Positions 25,009-32,862 of a stretch of DNA of 64,000 bases are shown here, piece after piece. The position numbers and the translations under genes are program-made. The notes under the pieces were generated by a model, which searched no databases, had not been told where the DNA came from, and worked only from the letters and a program-made list of their open reading frames with translations. Position 1 is the first letter of the stretch. Each line of letters starts with the position of its first letter. This DNA comes from CAZJVD01 sp964549505 (GTDB lineage Bacteria; Bdellovibrionota; UBA1018; CAZJVD01): contig CAZJVD010000006.1 in the NCBI GenBank assembly GCA_964549505.1, positions 62,001 through 126,000 on the forward strand, read 5' to 3'.

Positions 25009-26694
25009 ATGGCTGAAAAGTACGTTTTTTCCATGGTCCATGTGGATAAAATCTATCCGCCGAAGAAACAGGTTCTTCGTGACATTTCTTTGTCGTTTTA
25101 TCACGGTGCGAAAATCGGAGTTCTCGGACTCAATGGCGCGGGAAAATCCACGCTGCTCAAGGTGATCGCGGGTCTCGAGCTTGATTTCAACGGCCAGGTT
25201 CTTCCAAGTCCCGGTGTTACGTTCGGCTACCTTCCGCAAGAACCTCTGTTGGACGCAACGAAAACGGTCCGAGAAAACGTTCTTGAGGGTCTCGGCGAAC
25301 TTGCCTCACTCATGAAGCGCTTTGAACAGATTGGTCATGCGCTCTCGGATCCAAACGTCAACCCTGACAAGATGGAGAAGTTGATTGAGGATCAGGCCAC
25401 CGTTCAGGAGAAAATCGAAGCGCTCAATGGTTGGGAAGTCGATCGACTGCTTGACGAGGCCATGGAGGCGTTACGATGTCCTCCGGCCGATCAAGGCGTC
25501 ACCCATCTTTCAGGTGGAGAGCGACGTCGCGTAGCGCTTTGTCGTTTGTTGCTCAGTCGACCCGACGTGTTGCTTCTCGATGAGCCCACCAACCACTTGG
25601 ATGCTGAGAGTGTCGAGTGGCTCGAAGAGTTTCTGAAAAAATACGAAGGCACCGTCATCGCGGTCACCCACGATCGTTACTTTTTAGACAACATCGCTGG
25701 CTGGATCTTGGAGCTCGATCGCGGTCATGGAATTCCGTGGAAGGGTAACTACAGTTCCTGGCTCGAACAGAAACAAGCGCGTCTGGCGCTGGAAGAGAAG
25801 CAAGAGGAGCGTCGCCAGAAGACTCTGCAACGCGAACTCGAGTGGGTGCGCATGTCACCGCGCGCGCGCCAAGCAAAGAACAAAGCTCGTATTCAGGCTT
25901 ACGAGAAACTGGCTTCTGAAGATTCACAGAAGTCTGTTGAGGATTTAGAGATCTACATTCCGTCCGGTCCTCGTTTGGGACAAGTCGTGATTGAGGCCAA
26001 TGGCATTTCGAAAAGCTATGACGACAAGGTTCTCTTTGAGAATCTGAGCTTCAAGATTCCACCAGGCAGCATTGTCGGTATCATCGGCGGTAACGGTGCC
26101 GGTAAGACGACACTGTTTCGAATGATTACGGGTGTGGAAAAGCCGGATAAGGGATCGGTTCGTGTCGGGGAGACGGTGAAACTTGGGTACGTCGATCAGT
26201 CGCGCGATTCGCTGAACGCTGACGTCACCGTGTGGGAAGAGATCGCCGACGGCAAAAACGAAACGATCATGCTCGGCAACCGCGAGTTTTCTTCACGAAC
26301 CTATTGCGCTCGGTTTAATTTTTCGGGCTCGGATCAGAGCAAGAAGGTTGGAGTACTTTCCGGGGGAGAGCGCAATCGCGTTCATCTTGCCAAGATGCTC
26401 AAAACCGGCGCTAACGTTTTGTTGCTCGACGAACCTACGAACGATCTCGACGTCAACACGCTTCGAGCTCTCGAGGATGCCATCGTCAACTTCGCGGGCT
26501 GCGTTCTTGTCATCAGCCATGATCGCTGGTTCTTAGATCGCATTTGTACGCATATTCTGGCGTTCGAGGGTGATAGTCAGGTCGTGTTTTTCGAGGGTAA
26601 TTATCGCTTGTACGAAGAAGAGAAGAAAAAGCGCCTGGGCACCGATCATGTGGCCCCGAAGCGTATTCGTTACCGAGCGCTGCCGAAAGTGTAG
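25009..26694 (+). CDS. ettA: ABC-F ATPase EttA
   Basis: Energy-dependent translational throttle protein, which binds the ribosomal E site and gates early elongation according to ATP/ADP ratio. It has 561 aa, two ABC domains and no membrane segment. Domain 1 has GLNGAGKST, LSGGERRRVALCR and LLLDEPTNHLD; domain 2 has GGNGAGKTT, LSGGERNRVHLAK and LLLDEPTNDLD. The sequence between the domains is the charged helical linker typical of ABC-F proteins. The opening YVFSMVHVDKIYPPKKQVL matches EttA rather than Uup or YheS. The length is close to the 555-aa E. coli protein. The next gene starts 8 nt downstream, so co-transcription is likely. Confidence 0.93.
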   Translation: MAEKYVFSMVHVDKIYPPKKQVLRDISLSFYHGAKIGVLGLNGAGKSTLLKVIAGLELDFNGQVLPSPGVTFGYLPQEPLLDATKTVRENVLEGLGELASLMKRFEQIGHALSDPNVNPDKMEKLIEDQATVQEKIEALNGWEVDRLLDEAMEALRCPPADQGVTHLSGGERRRVALCRLLLSRPDVLLLDEPTNHLDAESVEWLEEFLKKYEGTVIAVTHDRYFLDNIAGWILELDRGHGIPWKGNYSSWLEQKQARLALEEKQEERRQKTLQRELEWVRMSPRARQAKNKARIQAYEKLASEDSQKSVEDLEIYIPSGPRLGQVVIEANGISKSYDDKVLFENLSFKIPPGSIVGIIGGNGAGKTTLFRMITGVEKPDKGSVRVGETVKLGYVDQSRDSLNADVTVWEEIADGKNETIMLGNREFSSRTYCARFNFSGSDQSKKVGVLSGGERNRVHLAKMLKTGANVLLLDEPTNDLDVNTLRALEDAIVNFAGCVLVISHDRWFLDRICTHILAFEGDSQVVFFEGNYRLYEEEKKKRLGTDHVAPKRIRYRALPKV

Positions 26695-26702
26695 GGGGAT
26701 CG

Positions 26703-27428
26703 TTGGAGACCACTCAAGGAAGTGTCAAGACAGCGGTTCTACTGGCGGGTGGAAAAGGTCGGAGGCTTGCTCCGTACACGACCATTCTGCCGAAACCGTT
26801 GATGCCCGTCGGTGAAATGCCCATTCTGGAAGTGTTGATTCGACAGCTTGCGTACTACGAATTCAAGCGCGTGATTCTATGCGTGGGTTACTTAGGGGGA
26901 TTGCTCGAAGCTTATTTTGGAAATGGTTCAAAGTGGGGTGTCAACCTCACGTATTCTTACGAGTCCGAACCGCTCGGGACGGCTGGACCCCTGGCGCTGA
27001 TCGAGCGACCGACAGCACCGTTTCTGGTGATGAACGGTGACCTTCTCACGACGCTGGATTTCAATAAGCTCTACACGGCGCATACCGCTAGCCCTGATCG
27101 CGATGTCACGATCGCACTCTATGAGCGCAACGTGAAAATCGATCTTGGTGTGATCGAGCTAGGTCCTCAGAATGAGCTCAAAGAGTATCGTGAGAAACCC
27201 AAACTCGATTTTCTCGTGAGCATGGGCATCTATGTGTTTCAGCCTGTGGTTCTTTCAAAGATTTCTGGATACTTGGATCTTCCGGATCTGATGACGACAC
27301 TCAAGAACGAAGGACGTTCGGTGATCGGTTACCGCGAACCGTGCGATTGGCTTGATATCGGTAACCCCGATGATTATGCGAAAGCGCTCGACTGGTTTGA
27401 GAACGAACCAAAGAGGTTTCTCAGGTGA
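26703..27428 (+). CDS. Sugar-1-phosphate nucleotidyltransferase
   Basis: A 241-aa enzyme that makes an NDP-sugar from a sugar-1-phosphate and NTP. The N-terminus AVLLAGGKGRRLAPYT with LPKPLMPVGEMPI is the nucleotidyltransferase signature, and MNGDLLTTLDF holds the metal-binding Asp. The sugar and nucleotide cannot be read from the sequence; glucose-, mannose- or glucosamine-type substrates are all possible. The TTG start at 26703 follows a GGGGGA ribosome site. GTGA overlap with the dehydratase gene implies a shared pathway, probably a surface-glycan sugar. Confidence 0.85.
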   Translation: METTQGSVKTAVLLAGGKGRRLAPYTTILPKPLMPVGEMPILEVLIRQLAYYEFKRVILCVGYLGGLLEAYFGNGSKWGVNLTYSYESEPLGTAGPLALIERPTAPFLVMNGDLLTTLDFNKLYTAHTASPDRDVTIALYERNVKIDLGVIELGPQNELKEYREKPKLDFLVSMGIYVFQPVVLSKISGYLDLPDLMTTLKNEGRSVIGYREPCDWLDIGNPDDYAKALDWFENEPKRFLR

Positions 27429-28441
27429 CCAAAGTTCTCGTCACAGGTGCTAGTGGTTTCATCGGTAGTCACTTAGTCGAATCGCTCGTGCGCGACGGTG
27501 TTCAGGTCCGCGCTCTGGTTCGGTACAACTCCCAAGGACGCACGGGGTGGCTTGAAGACCTAGCATCCGATGTTGCTTCCGGTGTCGAGACGGTTTTCGG
27601 CGATCTTCGCGACCAGGATTCCGTGGATCGCGCCGTTCGTGGTACGAGTGCTGTTTTTCATTTGGGCGCCATGATCAGTATTCCGTTTTCCTACATCGCT
27701 CCTCAGGAAGCGATGGCTGTGAACACGCAGGGTACGTTTCATGTTCTAAAAGCATGTCGTGATCAAGGTGTGACACGCATGATTCACACGTCTACCAGCG
27801 AAGTGTACGGGACGGCGCAGACCGTACCTATGAACGAGGATCATCGTCTTCAGGGACAGTCGCCGTATTCGGCTAGTAAGATCGGCGCCGATCAGCTGGT
27901 GGAAAGTTTTTTTCGAAGTTTCAATGCGCCCGTGGTCACCGTTCGACCGTTCAATACCTATGGTCCGCGCCAGTCGTCACGAGCGATTATTCCGACGATC
28001 TTGAGTCAGTGGTTGACGGGGCAGACGTTGGAACTGGGTTCGCTCCATCCCACGCGCGATTTTACGTTTGTCTCAGATACGGTCGAGGGATTCAAAGCGG
28101 CGTGGAAAACGGATGGTGTTTGTGGACAGACGATGAATCTCGGGACGGGTAGCGAGATTTCGATTGAAGCGTTAGTGCGTGAGATCGGCGCGGTTCTGGT
28201 GGAACTGGGCGTGGGTACGGCGTCGCAGTTTTCTCTAGAGAGTGTTCGCACGAAAGACACCAAGAAACGTCCTCCGGCGAGCGAAGTCGAGCGCCTTCTC
28301 AGTGATCCGTCAAAAGCAGAGAAGTGGATGGGTTGGCGACATCGTGTGAAACTTCGGGACGGCCTCAAGACCACCGCACTCTGGCTGCAGTCGCGCCTAC
28401 GAAGTGTGCCGCAAGCGACTGGATCTCGAAATTTTGTTTGA
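27425..28441 (+). CDS. LegB-like NAD-dependent sugar 4,6-dehydratase
   Basis: A 338-aa extended short-chain dehydrogenase. GASGFIGSHL is the NAD-binding loop. STSEVYG and YSASKIGADQ give the Ser/Thr and Tyr-x3-Lys catalytic residues, and RPFNTYGPRQSSRA follows. The segment RALVRYNSQGRTGWLED and the rest of the N-half resemble LegB-type NDP-hexosamine 4,6-dehydratases that begin nonulosonate or bacillosamine-like sugar synthesis; this is from memory of the family, not a search. The partner nucleotidyltransferase overlaps by 4 nt upstream. No aminotransferase or nonulosonate synthase is nearby, so the end product is open. It converges on the PilZ gene. Confidence 0.85.
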   Translation: MTKVLVTGASGFIGSHLVESLVRDGVQVRALVRYNSQGRTGWLEDLASDVASGVETVFGDLRDQDSVDRAVRGTSAVFHLGAMISIPFSYIAPQEAMAVNTQGTFHVLKACRDQGVTRMIHTSTSEVYGTAQTVPMNEDHRLQGQSPYSASKIGADQLVESFFRSFNAPVVTVRPFNTYGPRQSSRAIIPTILSQWLTGQTLELGSLHPTRDFTFVSDTVEGFKAAWKTDGVCGQTMNLGTGSEISIEALVREIGAVLVELGVGTASQFSLESVRTKDTKKRPPASEVERLLSDPSKAEKWMGWRHRVKLRDGLKTTALWLQSRLRSVPQATGSRNFV

Positions 28442-28481
28442 AATACGGGCACGTCCGAGGACACCGTACTCGGTGATCTTG

Positions 28482-29342
28482 TCAGGCCACCTTGTCGGGC
28501 TGGTTCTTCACGGGTCGTGGTTTTTTTTGTACCTGGACTTCGGGCACGAGACCTTTTCCGGTTTTCACCAGGCGAACGATCCATGCTTTGAAGTTTTTCA
28601 ATGACATGTCGGTGTTCCGATTGGTCGCGCGTCCCAAGACTTTCAATGCGGCGATGAGACTGTGTAGCTGATCTTCTAAAGCTTCTTCAAACTTGTCGAA
28701 CTGGACTCCAAAGTTTCCTGCGCCGCCTCGACCGGTGTGCACGATCTTTCCGCGTACGAGATAAACGACATCCATCAACTCAAAATGAACCTCAACATAG
28801 TTGCCGACTTGAAGATCAGCCGGGCCCGCTTCGGAAAAAAATCCGCCAACCGATATATCGACAATACGAACCGGACACGGCGATTGACCTTCACGGCGTA
28901 ACGTGGCGGGTAAGCCTAGATGAAAACGCGGGGCCGCCTCCCACCAGCGCATGCGACGATTAAAGAAGAAAACGCGTACTTGAGGGAGAAGGTAATACGT
29001 AACGACCAAGATGTTCACAAGGCAGACGGCGGCGAGCACCAATCCCGATGCGCGACCTTGGTACTCGGTCCACCAGATAAAGATGTTTTTAAATAGCGTC
29101 AGACTCTGGAGGGTTAGAAAAAAAGGATACACCCAAAGTTTCATCGTCCAAATCGCGATGCCCGAGATCGGATCGAGAATATAGTATTCAAAAATCGCGG
29201 ATCCCGATCGATTCGTAAAAAAGTACCGGAGATAGTCGAGGACGCTCTTGTTCTCGATCCATGCATTGAGAATCGTGTTCGTCACGGGAGACAGAAAACT
29301 CCCAAGCGCCAATAGAACGAGTGGCCAGGGGCGGGATTTCAT
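28482..29342 (-). CDS. Membrane-anchored PilZ-domain c-di-GMP receptor
   Basis: A 286-aa protein with several N-terminal transmembrane segments within residues 1-135 (a signal-like first helix, then LVLAAVCLVNILVVTYYLL). They are followed by a cytoplasmic PilZ domain at about 145-240: RFHLGLPATLRRE supplies the arginines and VDISVGGFF the D/NxSxxG motif that bind c-di-GMP. The C-terminal tail is basic and Pro/Lys-rich. It overlaps the upstream diguanylate cyclase gene by 4 nt, so synthase and receptor are made together and may act locally. The effector output is unknown. Confidence 0.85.
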   Translation of the reverse strand: MKSRPWPLVLLALGSFLSPVTNTILNAWIENKSVLDYLRYFFTNRSGSAIFEYYILDPISGIAIWTMKLWVYPFFLTLQSLTLFKNIFIWWTEYQGRASGLVLAAVCLVNILVVTYYLLPQVRVFFFNRRMRWWEAAPRFHLGLPATLRREGQSPCPVRIVDISVGGFFSEAGPADLQVGNYVEVHFELMDVVYLVRGKIVHTGRGGAGNFGVQFDKFEEALEDQLHSLIAALKVLGRATNRNTDMSLKNFKAWIVRLVKTGKGLVPEVQVQKKPRPVKNQPDKVA

Positions 29343-30283
29343 GGTGCTACCGTCACGCGGTTTCGACCGCCACGTTTTGAGTCGTAGAGTGCGCCATCGG
29401 CTTTTTTGAGAAGAGCATTTTGATGTTCCATAAGGCTATCGAGTTCAGCCACCCCAAAACTCATGGTGACAGGCAGACGCTGTCCTTGAAAAACGAACGC
29501 GTGACTCTGGATTCCGGCGCGGATCAATTCGGCCGACTCGGCGGCCTGTTGAGCGGTTTTCTTAACGTAACAGATCACAAACTCCTCGCCGCCATAACGA
29601 GCAAACACGTCCTTTGGTCCGACGAACTTTCCGCGCACCAGGGATGCGAGTTCGCGTAAGACGAAGTCGCCGGCGTCGTGACCAAACTGGTCGTTCAGCT
29701 TTTTAAAGAAGTCGACATCCATGAACACCACGCTGAAGTCGTCACCGAGAGCGCGTGAGCGTTTGAACTCAGCGTCCAAACGTTCTTCGAGGTAGCGCTT
29801 GTTCGAAATCTGCGTGAGGGAGTCCGTATACGCCTTGGAGTCCATGTCCCCATAAAAGAGAATCTCGTATGCGCCAGCCGGAACGTACTTCAGAATCACG
29901 TTCCCGAGTCGTACCATGTCTTCCTTGGCGAGCTGAGCGGGACTCGATGGCGGCATCTTCTTACCGTTGATGATCGTTCCGTTCGCCGATCCCATGTCGA
30001 CAATAACGATGTTCTCGCCGGCTTTCTCGAGACGAGCATGCTGTCGAGAAATACTCTTATCAGGGATCGAGATATCAGCAGTGGCATCGCGACCGACCAC
30101 CATGGTGTCGTTCGTAAGAAAAAAGCGATGTCCCTGTTCGGGCCCACGGATGACGATGAGGCAGGCTTCTTGTTGCTTCGCGTTCTGCAGCTCGCGATTG
30201 AGCGTCTCTTGGACGCCGGTGAGAACTTCGGTCTTGTCGCCGGACTCGTCCCAGGACTTGGATGTTTTGGGTGATTTGGACAT
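29339..30283 (-). CDS. FHA-GGDEF diguanylate cyclase (DgcB-like)
   Basis: A 314-aa cytoplasmic protein. Residues about 40-125 form an FHA phosphothreonine-binding domain (VVGRDATAD, SISRQHARL, GSANGTIINGKK). Residues about 150-312 form a GGDEF domain with active-site GGEEF at 231-235, so it should make c-di-GMP from two GTP. The inhibitory RxxD site is absent (GPKD at 222-225). The N-terminal tail contains Thr18 in KTEVLTG, a possible phosphopeptide for the FHA domain. The FHA-GGDEF layout matches Bdellovibrio DgcB, which is tied to prey invasion. It lies 34 nt after pgi and overlaps the PilZ gene by 4 nt. Confidence 0.9.
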   Translation of the reverse strand: MSKSPKTSKSWDESGDKTEVLTGVQETLNRELQNAKQQEACLIVIRGPEQGHRFFLTNDTMVVGRDATADISIPDKSISRQHARLEKAGENIVIVDMGSANGTIINGKKMPPSSPAQLAKEDMVRLGNVILKYVPAGAYEILFYGDMDSKAYTDSLTQISNKRYLEERLDAEFKRSRALGDDFSVVFMDVDFFKKLNDQFGHDAGDFVLRELASLVRGKFVGPKDVFARYGGEEFVICYVKKTAQQAAESAELIRAGIQSHAFVFQGQRLPVTMSFGVAELDSLMEHQNALLKKADGALYDSKRGGRNRVTVAP

Positions 30284-30317
30284 GCCCCTACTAGTGTCGG
30301 ATCGGCATCACGTGTTG

Positions 30318-31601
30318 TCAAATACGAGTGGAGTCGAGTGAGGAGCGAATGTACCGTTTTCCCTCTTCGACGCCGGGCTGATCAAAGGGATTGACCTGCC
30401 AGAGGGTGCCCGTAAACGCCGTCCATGTGCAAAGCAGGAACATGAGGCCACCGAGAGTCCGTTCATTGACGGCTTCGATTTCAAAAACCGAAAAGGGCCG
30501 TCCGGCGTTTTTTAAGACGCGACAGGTCGAATCCAGCTCGACTTGCAAGAGATGATGAAAAGAATGCCCTTCGAGTAGGTTCAGGTACTCCAGCGACTGG
30601 AGGCGTGGGTCCTCCATGTGCGGAATCGTGACGGGATCGCTCACCGTTCGCACGCGAACAAAATACGTGACCTTGTCCTGAGGGCCATCGCGAAGGAGTT
30701 GAAGAAGGCTGTGCTGATCGCGCGCACCGAGTGCGGCGACGGGAGTGAAGCCCTTGCCGTTTTTTCCGAGACTCTCACCCCAGAGCTGCACCCACCATTC
30801 TGAAAGTCCCGTGAGTCGCGAGCTGTAGGGCATGAACACGTGAATCGGCTCATTCGAAAAGCGGCGGATGCGTGTGGCGGCCTCGCCAAAGAGAGCGTTC
30901 TCTGCGGCGGGAGTTTCGATCAGAGCGCGTCGCATGCGCGCGGCGCCTTCGAGAAAGGCCGGTGCCGAGAATCCAGCGAGTGCGAGTGGAAAAAACCCTA
31001 CTGGAGAAAAAACACTGAAGCGACCGCCAATCGAGCGAGCAATGCTGAGTGTGGGCATGCCGACACGTTCGGCGAACGCCCGGAGGTTTCCCGACGTCGG
31101 ATCCGTGATCGCAACACACTGAGTTTTCCAGCGGTCCACACCGAGCCAGTCGAGTGCGCGTAAGAACTGCGCGAGCGTTTCAAACGTTGAGCCACTCTTT
31201 GTGGTGCAGACGACCAGCGTATTCTCGGGTTTGAGGTCGCGAAGTGTGTCGAGCCATTCGACGGGATCGGGATTCTCGAGAAAGTGATTACGAATACCGG
31301 ACGGGGTTTTACGACCCAGCGCCTTGAGAAGCGTCAAGGGCCCGAGCGAGCTTCCACCGATTCCTAAAAACAAGACGTCTTTAAGCCATGTCTGTTCTCG
31401 GAAGTGGGCAGCAAGACTTAGGCTTGCCTCGAGATCGGCGACACCAGAATGCGCGGGAACATTGAAAAAGCCCACCTCATCGGACGAAAAGCGCTTTTGA
31501 AGATCCGACCAAGCCGTGGCGAGTGCCGCGTGATCCGAGGGGGGCGGCGATGTATGGCTCTCCCAAGCGATGCCGAGATCGCGGACTTCAAAACGGTTCA
31601 C
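30318..31601 (-). CDS. pgi: Glucose-6-phosphate isomerase
   Basis: Interconverts glucose-6-phosphate and fructose-6-phosphate in the cytoplasm. It has 427 aa, which fits the shorter bacterial PGI class (about 450 aa) rather than the 549-aa E. coli type. Recognisable segments are FLGIGGSSLGP, VCTTKSGSTFET (sugar-phosphate SIS loop), GGRFSVFSPVG and the C-terminal VNPFDQPGVEEGK with its catalytic Lys. The GTG start overlaps the acyl-CoA dehydrogenase stop by 4 nt (GTGA), so the two are co-translated. The diguanylate cyclase gene follows after 34 nt. Confidence 0.93.
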   Translation of the reverse strand: MNRFEVRDLGIAWESHTSPPPSDHAALATAWSDLQKRFSSDEVGFFNVPAHSGVADLEASLSLAAHFREQTWLKDVLFLGIGGSSLGPLTLLKALGRKTPSGIRNHFLENPDPVEWLDTLRDLKPENTLVVCTTKSGSTFETLAQFLRALDWLGVDRWKTQCVAITDPTSGNLRAFAERVGMPTLSIARSIGGRFSVFSPVGFFPLALAGFSAPAFLEGAARMRRALIETPAAENALFGEAATRIRRFSNEPIHVFMPYSSRLTGLSEWWVQLWGESLGKNGKGFTPVAALGARDQHSLLQLLRDGPQDKVTYFVRVRTVSDPVTIPHMEDPRLQSLEYLNLLEGHSFHHLLQVELDSTCRVLKNAGRPFSVFEIEAVNERTLGGLMFLLCTWTAFTGTLWQVNPFDQPGVEEGKRYIRSSLDSTRI

Positions 31602-32749
31602 GCTTTTTCCCCTTCAACGAGCGCGCGGCCGATCACCCAGCGTTGGATTTGATTGGTGCCTTCGACAATTTGCAAGACCTTGGCTTCGCGCATGTAGCGT
31701 TCGACAGGAAACTCTTCCGTGGTGCCCGACCCACCTAGAACCTGAACAGCATCAGTCGTGAGCTGCATCGCCGTGTCGGTTGAAAAAAGTTTCGCCATCG
31801 CGGCACTCTGTGTAACGCCCAAGTTTTGATCGACTTCCCAGGCGGCGCGTTCCACCAGCAAACGAGCGGCATCGAGTCGTGTTCGCATATCCGCGAGCAA
31901 AAACGAGACACCTTGAAACGCACCGATCGGCTGACCAAACTGCTCACGGAGTCGTGCGTGGTTGATCGCGACACCCAGGGCGGCCTCGCCGATACCGAGA
32001 GCGGTCGCGCCGACGGTGATGCGGCCGCGATCAAGCGCGTACAGTGCGCACTTGAGACCATCGCCTTCGGGACCAATGCGGTGGCTCGCTGGAATGCGAA
32101 CATTCTCAAGAAGAAGCTCCATCGTGTGAGAGATATGCAGTCCCATCTTTCGTTCGCGCTTACCCGTCTTGAGACCGGGAACTACACCGCCCGGACTTCC
32201 ACGATCGATGATGAAAGCAGAAAACGACTTTGGGCCCGTTCGCGCCATCAGCAAAATGATCTCGGCAACGTCGGCTTGTGTGATCCAAAACTTTGTACCG
32301 TTGGCAACGTACGTATCGCCGTCGCGTGTCGCCGTCGTGCGCATGCTGGAAGGGTCCGATCCAGCGGACGGCTCCGACAGGCCGAACGCACCGATACTCT
32401 GACCCGATGCTAATCGTGGGAGAAACTTCTTTTTCTGTTCTTCAGATCCGAACCGCGTCAAGACAAGCTGAACAAGGCCGGTCACCGCGACGCTGATGGC
32501 GTAACTGGCGCTGGCTTTGGCGATTTCTTCGATAACGCCGATGTATTCGCGGTATCCGAGACCCGCGCCACCGTAGGTATCGGGTACGGGGACCCCGCAA
32601 AGGCCCAGTGCGCCGAACTTTGCGATGATTTCGGTGCGGAATCGTTCCGCCTTCTCGTCGGCAGCGACGATGGGCTGCAACTCGTCCGTGACGAACTTGC
32701 GCGCAAGAAGGCGTGTTTGGGTTGCCATTTCAGTCGGTGCGAAGTCCAC
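31598..32749 (-). CDS. Acyl-CoA dehydrogenase
   Basis: FAD-dependent acyl-CoA alpha,beta-dehydrogenase of 383 aa, the usual length. The N-terminal helical domain has GLCGVPVPDTYGGAGLGY. The central part has FGLSEPSAGSDP and NGTKFWITQADVAE, which bind flavin and substrate. The C-terminal QVLGGSGTTEEFPVERYMR ends in IVEGTNQIQ, where Glu is the catalytic base of short/medium-chain enzymes. The chain-length preference is not readable. The start is GTG at 32749 behind AGAGG; an ATG at 32728 is an alternative. It heads the unit with pgi and the c-di-GMP pair and diverges from the GH-like gene. Confidence 0.9.
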   Translation of the reverse strand: MDFAPTEMATQTRLLARKFVTDELQPIVAADEKAERFRTEIIAKFGALGLCGVPVPDTYGGAGLGYREYIGVIEEIAKASASYAISVAVTGLVQLVLTRFGSEEQKKKFLPRLASGQSIGAFGLSEPSAGSDPSSMRTTATRDGDTYVANGTKFWITQADVAEIILLMARTGPKSFSAFIIDRGSPGGVVPGLKTGKRERKMGLHISHTMELLLENVRIPASHRIGPEGDGLKCALYALDRGRITVGATALGIGEAALGVAINHARLREQFGQPIGAFQGVSFLLADMRTRLDAARLLVERAAWEVDQNLGVTQSAAMAKLFSTDTAMQLTTDAVQVLGGSGTTEEFPVERYMREAKVLQIVEGTNQIQRWVIGRALVEGEKA

Positions 32750-32862
32750 AGAACCTCTATGCCATATCCCCGTGTCACAAGCAGACTGAAAAATTCACGA
32801 CACTTAGCATTATCACCGTGACTCTTGTCCAAGGATATGAAAATATTTTGTTATTGGGGGCT

